Below are positions 33,301-44,400 of a DNA stretch of 64,000 nt, one piece after another. The position numbers and the translations under genes are program-made. Numbering within the stretch: position 1 is the stretch's first letter; every line of letters starts with the position of its first letter. The notes under the pieces were generated by a model. It had not been told where the DNA came from, ran no database searches, and worked only from the letters and a program-made list of their open reading frames with translations. The DNA lies in the NCBI GenBank assembly GCA_012064415.1, contig SSNU01000247.1, forward strand, positions 1,364,629 to 1,428,628. Reading direction: 5' to 3'. Origin of the DNA: Gyrodactylus bullatarudis. Taxonomy: Eukaryota > Platyhelminthes > Monogenea > Gyrodactylidea > Gyrodactylidae.

Positions 33301-36300
33301 GGTATCATTCATTTGATCGTTTATAAATTTGATCACATTTTCATCCAGATACCCGTCCATCGGGAGTAGGTGCTTGTATTCCTAGAAATGAATGGAAATT
33401 TCTTTTTCTAATTTTTTGTTACAGTAAGTTCTATACGCCCTAGTGTTGCAATGATGATTCGAAAAGAAAACTAGCCTAAATTATCCCCTGTAATATAGAA
33501 ATTTTACAATACTATCAAAATGGTTGGAAAAAACAATAAATCAACTTTATTGAATGTAAATTTCTCTAATAAGCGACAAGTCTTTAAATGGTTTCCAATT
33601 CTCTTATTCTATTCGCCAAACTGTTTTGATTTTAGAAAACTATCGAAAAATATTTTAAAAATTGCCTTTACTCATAATGAAAAGGTTTTTCTCTGCTGTT
33701 CCAAAATTGACCCCGAAAAATTATTTTCCAAAAATCATTCCAAAGAGAAAAAAAGATGAAAGTTCTTCCATCCTATTATGGACTAGATCTCGGCAATTAG
33801 GCCAGTTTTGCATTCCCTAAATGTCTCTTTGGTATACAACTGTATCTACTTCTTACTTCGCTAAATCATTCGATAAAAATTTTTCTTTTATCATTTTATT
33901 CTCAGGTAAATCTTCTGAAAGGCTTAACTTTTAGATTAAATTTTTCTTTATATTCAACTCTCGATAGAAAAAAATCTGTTTTTCACAAATTAAAAAAAAA
34001 ATAAACTTGGAAGGCCGTCCACGAGTCAAAAAATATCAAGAGCTGAAAAATTTTGATTTAGTGTAAAATTTATCTTGATAGTTTTGGCCAAGTGAATATG
34101 CAAATTTTCGGGGTTATTTTTGGAAAAAGATTTTCTTTGGAGTCACTTTTGGAATTATTTGGGGACATTTATAGAATTAATGTAAATTTCTCTAATGAGC
34201 GACAAGTCTTTAAATGGTTTCCAATTCTCTTATTCTATTCGCCAAACTGTTTTGATTTTAGACAACTAATGGAAGAATCAACAGGTTGTCGAAAAATATT
34301 TTAAAAAGGGGTACAAAATTGGTGACTTGGACATTCCCATTTGCAGATATAGCTATAGTGGTAGACCAAAATACAATTTTGATTACTTTTTTACATTTAG
34401 ACATTTAAAGATTTAACTCATTTTTGGTTCCTTTTTGTAATGCAAAATTTGAAATATTGCTTTTACAATCACTTTATCTTGTAAAATCGGTTTTGATAGC
34501 TGTTCAAGTTTTTTCATGTGTATTTTTATTCAAGATTAGTACTGATTTATATTTACTCGAATTCATAAAATTGTATTTTGGTCTAACATATCTGCAAATG
34601 TGAATGTCCGAGTCACCTTAGCTCAAGTAATAATAAGAATAATTTTTTCTTCTCATAGAAGCATAAAAATAATACCATCAGATGCAGAATGAAAAACTGT
34701 TACACCTCCGTAAATCTCAGCCAGATATATAATTCTGGCTAAAAACTAGACGAGTTTAAAGTTCATATGATTTCATTTTTAGTTTTCAAATGAATTTGGG
34801 AAAAATCATTCAGAATTTAGTTACAGATCCTCGTTTATTTTCACAACGATGACGTAATGAAAACAAATCTTGTAGGGAGACCCCTTTTTTCCAATGATGT
34901 GTTTGCATTACGTCATCGTTGTGAAAATAAACGAGGATCTGTAACTAAATTCTGAATGATTTTTCCCAAATTCATTTGAAAACTAAAGGTTCTGGAAAAA
35001 GGTTGAGTAGAAAGTGCTAGAAACGTTTAGTGTAAATTCAAAATTTCATCAAATTTAACCAGAAATTAATGCATCTTCGGCCCTCTCAAATAAATTTATT
35101 ATATTTTTATTATAATACTCATGAGTAAGCCATTGATTTTATTTTGTGCGTCGGGTTTTCCAGTCATACATTTTTTAGAGAGTTTAGTGTACCCCTTTTT
35201 AAAATTACCTTTTCTAATAGGTAGGCTTTTTCTACTTGAGGTTTTTTGTTGTAAGTAAAATGGCGATACTAGAATAGACTCACATTAAATTCTAGGACAG
35301 AGAAATTGTCACTGACCGGACAGAGGTCCCAACCCTCAGCCTCGAAAAAGAGGGCTAATCTATCGATTTGTTTGCTGTGAAATATGAAAAAAAACAAAAT
35401 GTAAAATAATAAATTCATTCTTTCTCTCTTTGATTGGTCTTGGTAATGCAGAATCAGGCATTCATTCTCGAGAGATAATTTTCATGCGGAAGTCGACTTG
35501 ATAACTCACCAAGTTGTGTCCTTACATTCTTTTTATAAAATTTTATCAAATAAACATTAATAAAACATTTTTTAGCTATCTTTTTTCAGCTTTTTAGCCA
35601 TTGATAAAAATATATTTATACATACATCTGGGAATCAGTTAAAAATGTTTCGATTCGTGGATGATTCAAAGTAGGTTACTCACCGATGAAAGACTTGTAA
35701 ATGGCTCATGGAAATTCTCTCATAAGAAGTAAAATGGCAGTTGTTCTCGTCAAAATGGGCCCCAATCCTCGAAAGACTGTCAAAGAATGTTTATATATGT
35801 TATCCTTGTTATTTCTCAAAAAGAGCAATGCTTACATCTGAACTAAGAGGGTGCATGCCAAATGATCTTCAAAAGAGAATTTTGCATTCATCTCCGAGAT
35901 GAAATTGATCAGAATATCAAATCTCTCCTTGATATCTAGCCAAAAGGATTTCTTTGATCCTCTCAAATGGGCCGTGATGATCTCCGATGTGGGCCATGGG
36001 TCATTCTCATGCCAGGCGATTACACAAAGAAAGGAATTTATTACATTTATTGCTGTCTCATAAATACCCAGAAAAATATCCTTCAACTCGATTAGGAGGT
36101 CTGGGTCCTTGAAGCAAATGCACAAGGTCTGATGAAAAGTATTCCCAGTTTGATTGACATCTGTGGAAGGTATATTTTCCCGGGTTAGATCTCCAAAATA
36201 TTTTATGCATGCATTCTTCACCAGCATAAGCGTCCGTTGATGCCAATCATTATGATAGTGGAGCAGCAACTGTGATATCAAAAAATCCTCATTTGTTTCC

Positions 36301-37163
36301 AATGAACGGAATATCATCTGGATGTCAGAATAATTATTTTCATCATAAAATAATGAATTTCGAATCAATAGAGAATCCAAAGAGCCTTCAATTCTTTTTC
36401 GATATCCCTGAATAATTTGTCTAAAATTTTTCTGTTGGCGAAACCAAGAGAGTCCATCCAATAATTCATCGCAGCTCTTTATTATCAAGACAATTTCAGA
36501 TATTCTTTCCATTTTGAAAAGTTCATTTACTCTGGCAAAATTTATCAGGATTTCTTTGATAATGAGGACTTTTTCAAGGACTGTTCGTAAATTCCTAGTG
36601 TGTACGAGGTTACGATAAACTTGAAGACGCGGGATTGTAGTCTGGTTTTGGACTAGCTTGATATAGTCCCGAATATTCTTACAATCTTCAATGGTTTTGG
36701 CCGCTTCAATTTTGAGTTGATTCAATTTAAGTGATTCCGCTTGGTAGTAGGAAAATTTGGCAGAAATTATTTCTGTTAAACTTTTCCATACTGCTTTCGA
36801 TTGATCGTCTAAGCTTGTGATTCTGTCCCTAATTTCATTTGTACTTAATTGACATGTAGCCTAAATTATGATAATGAGAAAAGAGATTTACCTTGACTTC
36901 CTGCTCGACTGCATCATTATTCGTATAATAAAAATCTGAAACTTGCTTAATGACCTCTTTTATGTTAATGATTTCATCTTCATCATTAGTTTGAAATGTG
37001 AAAAAATTCTTGAAATTATCATTTTAGTATACTTTTCTCACTTTATCTCTGATAACAGCTGAAGAATTAATGAGTTGATAATAGTCTTTGTTATCGAGAT
37101 TATTATTCTCAAGAATTAGATAATATATCCTACCTGAAGGACTATACTCTTAATTTTATCCAT
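30326..37163 (-). CDS. VPS50: Syndetin, EARP complex subunit
   Basis: Ten exons encode 861 residues (human 964): 37163-37134, 37107-37042, 37008-36892, 36860-35836, 35776-35684, 35374-35284, 33381-33067, 32100-31852, 31200-30830, 30554-30326. Syndetin replaces VPS54 in the EARP tether and promotes endosomal recycling. The N-terminal helical region contains the Vps54-N-like segment (SYYQAESLKLNQLK, YIKLVQ, LRTVLEKV). The middle segment, HFTSYERISMSHLQ to GWDLCPV, matches the syndetin-specific ENExWELCPV motif. The C-terminal domain ends in EILTEFIQAYYLPISDWKDW and SQRQLLNL, as in the family's IKAYYLxE...W...YSTKQL tail. The first three introns are 26, 33 and 31 nt; later ones reach 1.9 kb and carry foldback elements and a duplication. 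The 26-nt first intron ends in the unusual acceptor TTGAG and is the least certain junction. Confidence 0.9.
31787..31841. repeat. AT microsatellite-like tract
   Basis: Pure A/T run made of tatat and tattata units (about 55 bases) just inside the VPS50 intron, next to the splice donor of the exon ending at 31852. Confidence 0.8.
33553..33660. repeat. Direct repeat copy 1 (VPS50 intron)
   Basis: About 108 bases nearly identical to 34179-34306, including gacaagtctttaaatggttt and attcgccaaactgttttgat. The open frame here is not supported as coding. Confidence 0.85.
34179..34306. repeat. Direct repeat copy 2 with ~22-base insertion (VPS50 intron)
   Basis: Same sequence as 33553-33660 with few substitutions, except for an extra segment around 34265-34287 (aatggaagaatcaacagg) inserted before the shared gaaaaatattttaaaa end. 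It directly abuts the inverted-repeat element at 34321. Confidence 0.85.
34321..34617. mobile_element. MITE-like element with ~55-bp terminal inverted repeats
   Basis: Begins ggtgacttggacattcccat and ends with the complement (gaatgtccgagtcacc). The arms (34321-34380 and about 34565-34617) match over about 55 bases with small gaps, including tttgcagatat and agaccaaaatacaatttt. The interior is AT-rich with no coding capacity. No clear target-site duplication was seen. Confidence 0.75.
34778..34987. mobile_element. Foldback element with near-perfect ~80-bp arms
   Basis: Left arm 34778-34859 and right arm 34906-34987 are reverse complements with no mismatch that I could find, around a 46-base loop (34860-34905). 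Identity of the arms suggests recent insertion or ongoing correction. It lies in the same VPS50 intron as the element at 34321-34617. Confidence 0.88.
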
Positions 37164-37303
37164 TCAAGAAATCGCCCAAATTATTTATGCCGTTTTAGAT
37201 TAAAAAAAGAAGAAAATCGTTCGTTCGAAATTTGTTTATATTAACTGACTAACTTAAAATGTTAGTAACTTGCTAATCTTCTAAAGATTTAGTAAAACTT
37301 AAT
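37164..37303. promoter_or_regulatory. Short divergent promoter VPS50 / RTF1
   Basis: 140 bases separate the two start codons, so the promoters are shared or overlapping. No named element is evident. Confidence 0.5.
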
Positions 37304-39372
37304 ATGCCTCAGAAACGTAATTCTAACCTGATATTTTCCGACTTTGAAGACAATGACAGTGATGAAGTAATATAAATTCACTCATATTAAAGTGGGATGC
37401 AAGCGCGTCTTCTTCGAAAAAAAAGTCTAAAATAACCAAAAATGATCCAAAAATACCTAATCTTGAGGAGGGAGAAATCTCCAGTGATGCCCTCGATGAC
37501 GAAGAAGATGATGGCCTTGATGAAAATCTTATTGGAGGTGAAGAGGACAAGTATAAGCTCTCTAAAATGACTGAAAAAGAAAGAGAAGAAGAGTTGTTTA
37601 AGAGAGCTGAACGTAGAGATGCTATGCTTGCTCGAAAAGCAGTTAAAGAACGTCTCCGTCTTCAGAAAGAGTCTAAAAAGTCCTCTAAGCCGCCATCTTC
37701 TTCTAGTTCTAATCAAAAGAAATATGATGCTCTATTTGATTCAGATAAAAGTGATAAAGATGATCATGACGATGAGGATGTGTTAGATACTTCCTTCTCC
37801 AAGTCTCGTGTTCAATCACGAAAGAATGCTTTGGAACGTAAGAAAGAAGACAAGAATAATACACTCAAATTGTTGATGCAAAAGCGTCGCATGAAACAAA
37901 ACCAAGAATCAGATAGTGATTTATCTAGTGACAACGATCAGTCTGCTAATAATAAAAATGCCAAATCTAAAAATAATCATGTAAAAATTTATTCTGATTC
38001 TGACTCTGGTGATTCGGACGATGACAAAAAGCAAAGAAAACGGTTTGTTCTTATAGTTTAAATTACTTTTTGAGTCATTTTCCTATCAAAGCACACACTA
38101 TGTAATTGTATCTTTGTTCATATCTCTAATATGACTACGGTGAACTAGTTTTGACTTATTTTTTTGTCATTGGTTTACAGAATATCTTCAGCCAGTAGTC
38201 TCGAGTCTTCTGACGATGATGACAGAGGTAATCGTGAACGAAGTCGTAGTCCAGCTGAAGAGGTCATTTCAGGCCTTGATGATATCAAGAAGATTCGATT
38301 ATCTCGTCACAAATTGGAACGTTGGGTTCATATGCCTTTCTTTAATAACTTGGTTGTTGGATGTTTCGTACGGATCAACATTGGTCTTCATCAAGGAATG
38401 CCAGTCTATCGTTGTGTTGAAGTGGCTGATGTCATAGAATCATCCAAAGTGTATGATCTCGGTTCAACTCGCACCAATAAAATGCTTGTTGTCAAAGCCA
38501 GTAAGCATCAGACCAACTTTCGTATGTCCTTTGTCTCTAATGCTGAGTTTACCAACGCTGAATTTGCCAGCTGGATGCGAAAAACTAAGGAGGACAATTT
38601 CGAATTGCCTACTCTCTCGTTTGTTAATAGAAAAATTAAGGAAATCGAGTTGGCTCTAAATGGAACTATTAACGATGATAAAGTAATCGAACAAATTGTC
38701 CAGTCTAAGAAACGATTCCAAAAGCAGCCAACCAACTTTGCACTTAAAAAGGCTGAACTTCTCAAATTACGTGATACTCACAAGCTAGACAATAACATGG
38801 AAGAATTACGCAAGGTAGAAAACGAACTCAAAGATATCGATAAGGAAGCTGAAAAGATTGAGAGAAAGAGAACCACTGGATTCAAGTCTATTGTCACTAT
38901 CAACCAGCGTAATCGTATGCTCAGCCTTCAACAGGCCGAAGAAGCCATCAAAAGGGAAGCTCAGGAGAGTGAAAAGAACGGGGATGAGGATCCCTACACC
39001 AGAATTCAGTCTAGACCTGTCATTTGGAAGAAAAAGACTCTTGACTCAATTAAAAGTAACCAGACTACCTCAGAGATGGAGAAAAAAGCCAAAGAGGCCA
39101 TGGAGAAAGCCGAGGAGGAAATCAAAAAGACTCTCATCTCACCGGTAAAAACTCAATCCACCAATAATCCCAGTTCTCTGCATGATATCCATGATTTTGA
39201 AATAGACATAACTGTCGACGATATGGCTACAATGAATAATCAAAATGGCCTCGACATCAAGCCTGGTATCAATAGAAATCAAGGTCTCAGTCGGAGTTCA
39301 ACTGGAAGGGATGCTTCCAGCAAGAGAATGCTTAACCTCGAAGAATACAAGCGAAGGAAGGGCCTTATTTGA
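37304..39372 (+). CDS. RTF1: RNA polymerase-associated protein RTF1 (Paf1 complex)
   Basis: Three exons (37304-37366, 37393-38042, 38181-39372) encode 634 residues. RTF1 links the Paf1 complex to elongating RNA polymerase II and stimulates H2B ubiquitylation. The first intron is only 26 nt; its removal joins DSDE to WDASASS in frame. The N-terminal half is acidic and Lys/Ser-rich and contains the family motif KLSKMTEKEREEELFKRAER. The Plus3 domain lies at about 274-400 (IRLSRHKLERWVHMPFFNN, VGCFVRINIG, YRCVEVADV, and the strand SFVSNAEFTNAEFASWM), which binds phosphorylated SPT5. A coiled-coil, charged C-terminal region follows. Length is in the family range (human about 710). The gene is divergent from VPS50. 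Confidence 0.95.
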
Positions 39373-39760
39373 AATTCAATTATTTTAAATAAACAGAATA
39401 GAAAAAGCATGTACAGCAATAATTCACATCAATATTGTATTTTTAAACACAAAAAATTCTATGTATATAATATTGTATGACTTTCTTTGCAGTTTTTATT
39501 CGATAATCTAATCAGTTAATAATACATACACAACAGTAGAAGTAGTATGTTTGTAGAATAACTATCAACTGTCTTGTCTTTAGTATTTCTTTTTTTACTA
39601 TTTAAGGTGGTATGTTTTTACAATTATTATTTTCATTATCATATAAATAATTTATGCCATACGTCATAGTACATACAGGTTTAAGGATTGGAAAAAATAA
39701 AAATGTATGGTCTTGTTGCTGTCAAATAGAATAGAAAAAATACTATTCCTATTTTGGATA
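39373..39760. other. Convergent interval RTF1 / UBE2C
   Basis: AT-rich 3' UTR sequence of both genes. An AATAAA-like motif (aaataaacag, near 39388) lies 15 bases after the RTF1 stop. No gene seen. Confidence 0.5.
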
Positions 39761-40317
39761 TTATGATGTATTCTTGTTAACAGAGGAAGTCTGAGCCTGA
39801 AAGATGAGCATTTCTTTTTTGTATTGTTCTTGGTCTGACCATAACCTGGCAGCAGGGCCATTAAGAGGACTGTCGTTATTAGGTTCTTGAATAAATTATT
39901 TTAATTAGAATTATTAAGAATAGAAATTGAACAGATACTAACCAGCTAATAGGGATCTAATTGATAAAAGAATGCTCTTGACAGTATACAAAGCTGACCA
40001 TTTCTCTTTTAAAATATCCAAGCAAATATTTCCGGCCCGATCGACATTTGGATGATAGCACTTGCTAATAAACTTGACTGTTGGGGCTGTATAAGGATAG
40101 TTGTTACCGAATTCCAGGGAAAGCTTATAACTTTGACCTTCGTATACGGTTTCCTTAGGGCCTTCAATAGTGCCAAACCATCTGTTCATATTTTCTCCAT
40201 CGGGAAATGCAGAAACACCTTTCTCTCCAGACATCACAACTTCCATTAGCTCCTTTTGAAGTCTAACAAAATATCATTAAAGTAACCATACCTCTTGTGT
40301 ACAGAATCAGAAGACAT
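39761..40317 (-). CDS. UBE2C: Ubiquitin-conjugating enzyme E2 C (APC/C partner)
   Basis: Three exons (40317-40292, 40262-39943, 39885-39761) encode 156 residues (human 179). UBE2C starts ubiquitin chains on APC/C substrates such as cyclin B. The UBC fold shows [34 protein letters not shown] and the catalytic core [20 protein letters not shown] with the active cysteine at about C89. Family-specific [18 protein letters not shown] is restored across intron 2. The first intron is 29 nt and joins VHKR to LQKELM. The N-terminal extension is much shorter than in vertebrates. The gene is divergent from TPRKB, with 101 bases between start codons. Confidence 0.95.
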
Positions 40318-40418
40318 TGTGAATATCCACAGGTTGAATTATCACACCTTGTAAAAACTGCAACTACGCTCCAATTTGAAATCTGCGAAAAATATATTTG
40401 TTCTTAACAAGCGTCATT
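40318..40418. promoter_or_regulatory. Short divergent promoter UBE2C / TPRKB
   Basis: Only 101 bases between start codons, one of the two tightest divergent pairs here; a shared bidirectional promoter is implied. Confidence 0.55.
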
Positions 40419-41027
40419 ATGAAAAATTTTCATCAAATTCTATTACCATTCCATGGATATCATTTACAAGTTGGACTTTTGAAAAGAATCAATAATCTTG
40501 ATCTGTTATTGAGTAAAATCAAGACGGGAAAAATAAAATCTCTATATTCTGATAATGATCAGGAGATTATAACATATTTATTTCTCAATCCAGCTCACAT
40601 TACGTCTATTGAGCAAATTGAAGTGACCTGCATGCTAATTTTAGATCGGTTAAACTCCAACAAACTAACCACCAAAGCTGGATTAGCTAGCGAGTTCATC
40701 AGCTGTCTTGATGATCAGAGATCTATCCGAGAATCTTTGAAAATTTTCGGCATTTCTGATACTACTGAAGATCTACTCTTGATCTTTCTTTATAAATCCA
40801 ACTTGAGCCAAGACGTTGTCTCACCCTATATCGATACAATCCTTTCCTTTGTCAATTTTGAAGAGTTTCAACCACCTTGTTCCATTTCTCAAACACTATC
40901 CAAAAACCAACATAGACCGGAACTCAAAGAGATGTTTGGCATTACTGATGGGGAAGAAGAATTATGCGGAAATTCATCTATCGACTACTCAGGTCTCGCG
41001 AGAATCAACACAAAGGCTCTACTGTAA
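40419..41027 (+). CDS. TPRKB: KEOPS subunit TPRKB (Cgi121 homologue)
   Basis: Single-exon protein of 202 residues. Cgi121/TPRKB binds the kinase PRPK/Bud32 and helps deliver tRNA to KEOPS. The sequence is diverged but carries the family's core: VTCMLILDRLNSNKLTTKAG (human KMKTRTLSTE), then ISCLDDQRSIRESLKIFGIS (human NLSPNNNISEALKKFGIS), LLLIFLY, and a C-terminus with LKEMFGITDGEEELCG followed by LARINTKALL (human CRMSTKDVL). It is longer than the human protein (175) mainly at the N-terminus and before the last helix. Assignment rests on ordered motifs over the whole length. Confidence 0.82.
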   Translation: MKNFHQILLPFHGYHLQVGLLKRINNLDLLLSKIKTGKIKSLYSDNDQEIITYLFLNPAHITSIEQIEVTCMLILDRLNSNKLTTKAGLASEFISCLDDQRSIRESLKIFGISDTTEDLLLIFLYKSNLSQDVVSPYIDTILSFVNFEEFQPPCSISQTLSKNQHRPELKEMFGITDGEEELCGNSSIDYSGLARINTKALL

Positions 41028-41406
41028 ACAAATATTTTATATATTTTTGAATATACCAAAATTAACTCTAATTGTTTACGTTCTTTTTATTCCTTATTAG
41101 TCAATGCAATAACAGTTTTATTTTTGTACACAAAAGTTATGGTAATAAATTTATTTAGCATTAGCAATTTATTGAGTATTCTCGTCATAATAACAAATTC
41201 AAACAAGTAATAAAATAATTCTCTATTGTTTCTTGAATTGGCACAGGGGGAAGCCTTGGTCAGGAATCGCCATTTGAGGACTGACCAACATTTGCATCAT
41301 TCTCCTGAGTTTGAGTTTCTAAATAATAATGTAGTAGTGTTTAAACTTTAAAGTGTGTGAAATGAAAACTAAAATTGACCAATAAGAAACGAGTACCCAA
41401 CATTAA
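41028..41406. other. Convergent interval TPRKB / MYLIP
   Basis: 379 bases of AT-rich 3' flank. AATAAA-like motifs (ggtaataaattta near 41142 on plus; several TTTATT on plus for the minus gene). An unsplit small open stretch on the minus strand (around 41225-41320) has no recognisable homology. Confidence 0.45.
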
Positions 41407-44400
41407 TTAAGTCAAAAGTGATTTTAATTGGTCAATTAAAGATTCACATAAAAGCATATAAATGAGCTCACTCAAGGAACCCTTTAGTGTCATCAGGGGG
41501 CTTGGAAAATTTGTCGAGTCATGATTCGGTTGTGAGTATTCTGTTGGTATTGTCGGAAAGAATACCGGATGTCTAATATCAATTCTCGACCGACACATGG
41601 GACATTGTTCCAAATGATTCGAGCATTTCTCACAACACAGTGCATGGCCGCATGGTAGGAAGACTCTCTCTATGGAATCATTGCAGCATATCATGCATAG
41701 ATGGGCCTGTCTAAGTCGAGCCTGAACTATTTCATCCAATTCCTTCTGTATGAGTTGTAAGAGAAAAGAGCAATAATGGTGAGTCATTATAATTATCATT
41801 TTCGTAATCAAACCTAAAAAATTTGGGTAACAGTTTTCAATCAATAATACATAATTTTTCAAAATATTCCTAGTCGTTCTCCTATTGGTTAATATGTGTT
41901 AATATTGACAATGTTTTCATTGGTTCCTTCTATATCCATATGTTATCGTTAATCTTGTTACTCTTGATAGTTTCAGATACTCCCTGGTAATTCAGTTAGT
42001 AGTAACAAGATTAACTGAATTGAGACTATCAAGAGTAACAGGATCAACGATAACATGTGGATATGAAATCAATTCTGAGTGCTATTTTCAAAATTCTTAA
42101 ACTGGCATGCTTGAATTTAAAACATTGCTTTTTTGCTACCTCTATAGTTATTAATGAGAAGGTTTTTTTTACTTCATTAACTGTTACAGTGCTATTAGAT
42201 CCATCGCTATCACTCTTGTATCTTGTATTATTGACCGAGTTAACTGAGCCACTGGGGAAAGATGGTGAAAAGTTTTTCTCATCATTGGACCATGAATGTG
42301 AACATTCCTTCAGGGAGACATCACCAACTTCTCTTACAAATGCACTCTGTGGGATGTTTATTAATGAGGAAACTTGTTTTTCAGTTGGAGATGCGAGGGT
42401 TTCTTGTTGAGTATTACTGTTCCCATTTGTTTGTTGTGTAGCCATAACAATACCCTGGTGGATTTGTCTTCGTGTATTATCAAGAACTTCTCGTGCTGTA
42501 TAGCTCACATCGAAAATGAACTCCTTCTGATCTATAGAAAGTTTTTAGAATGTAATTATTATCATCATGAACAAAGTGAGTGAGGTATAGGCTCAAGAGG
42601 TTCTTTCTCAGGTCTTTCTACTTCAATGATCGAAGACAATATTGACTATTTTTTACTATCTGTTATCGAGTGCTATTCTGTTTTAGCATTATGTAAAATT
42701 TTGCGGATTCTTTTGATTCTATCCTTTGAAGTTCTTTTTCAAAGTTTTTGTCAGTTCTGAGCAGGTGTGACATTTTTTATATATAACAATCGACGCAGAA
42801 TTAATGAGCCCAACTATAATTTGATCAAGTTGCTTTTTAAATTGATTTGATTGAAAAACTACTTTTAATTTCCCTAAACTTCTCATTAAAATGAAAATGT
42901 TTTCAATTTCTGTCAACATCTCCAAAACTAAACCCAATTTACAAATTCTTAGACCAGATTTGGAATCAGCATGAAATTCTGGAGCAACCAAGTTATAATA
43001 CTCCCTTTTCAGGGTATTATAATGAATAACTCACGCTGGTCAAACAGGAAGCCGAGGCTATCTTTCAAATGGCTTGCTGTCTGATTGATCAATTCTGGTG
43101 AGATTGAATCTGTTAGGAAGAAGGCATTCATTTCGGTTATACATCGATAGAGGGATTGGGCAACCCTTTGCGTGGCTAGTTCAAAAAGTCTTGCCTTGAC
43201 AGCACCAGAATCATCGAAAAAGTTTATGTTGATCACTTTCGTGGCTAGTGTAATCGAACTAACTGCTGAATAAGGATGTCTAAGGAAAAAAAATTTATTT
43301 CAATTTTAATGCCAACCAAAAGATTACAGTGCATTGGATATTCCTTTTTAATAAACCTAATCTCAAATCAAGATCACATGTGAGCAATGTACCCAATGAT
43401 AAAACATGAGCTCACTCATATTGTATTAAGTTGAGAAATATAGTTGATTGTGAAACGATTTGAAGATAACTTTTTAAAATAAAGTTTAATTCAATAAAAA
43501 ACTAATATACATTGTCTGATATTTATAGTCAAGGTATACCAAGAGATCATTGGTCCTTTGAATTTTCAGTGCATTCATTGATCACATCAAGATAGAAATT
43601 ATGATTTGGCCTGAAATTGAGGAGATAAATAAATTTTTGCAGACAGAAAAAAAACAAGGTCTATACATAATACAGGTGAAGTACCCTGTTCCCTTGCCTC
43701 TCTGCCCAAAATGTAATTCGTAACCAGTTTATATACCAAAAGGGTTAGTTTTATTTTGTCCAACAAGACTAATTGAGGAGTGATTTTTGGTTCTTTAGAA
43801 AGAGGGAAAAATTATCTCTTAACTTATAAATGATTTATCTAGTAGATTTTCTAGAAGCTGATATAAAGGGTTAAATTTTAAATTACGGATATCTTGTGTA
43901 AGAAAAATAGAGCTCGATTTTCATAGGTTGATTTTTTCTCCCGATCTGATTGGGTATAAACTGGTTACGAATTACATTTTGGATAGAGAGGTAAGGGAAT
44001 AGGGTACTTCACCTGTATGTTGAAATATCAAACTGAAAAGATGACGATAATTATCTCATGGCTAAATGCAATGTCGCCAACCAAGAGTGGTGATGAGCCC
44101 TAATGGTCATTTCATGACAACCTGAGCTATCCTTATTATAATGCAGGTAAATTCACGGTATGAAACATTGACCAATCGTATTTTGAGATCTGTTAACAAC
44201 AACCTTTTGTATGCCAGGGTGTGATTTACAGGGAGACATATATCGGAACAAGATATAAATATTTTCATCAATAATTATTAACTTATAAGTTAAGGATAAC
44301 CCTTTAGAATTCACACTAGTAGATATTATTTTGGAGAGAGAAAAATTTTAAACAGAATGCTTTCTGATAAAGATATGAATATTTTTAAATTTCAAGTTAG

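Noticed and set aside
37323..37716. Ser-rich and Arg-rich frames opposite RTF1
   Set aside because: Shadows of the Lys/Glu/Ser-rich RTF1 N-terminus.
42719..42991. Minus-strand 90-codon frame inside MYLIP intron 4
   Set aside because: Lies entirely in an intron defined by in-frame flanking FERM exons; sequence shows no domain and composition is like intron DNA.
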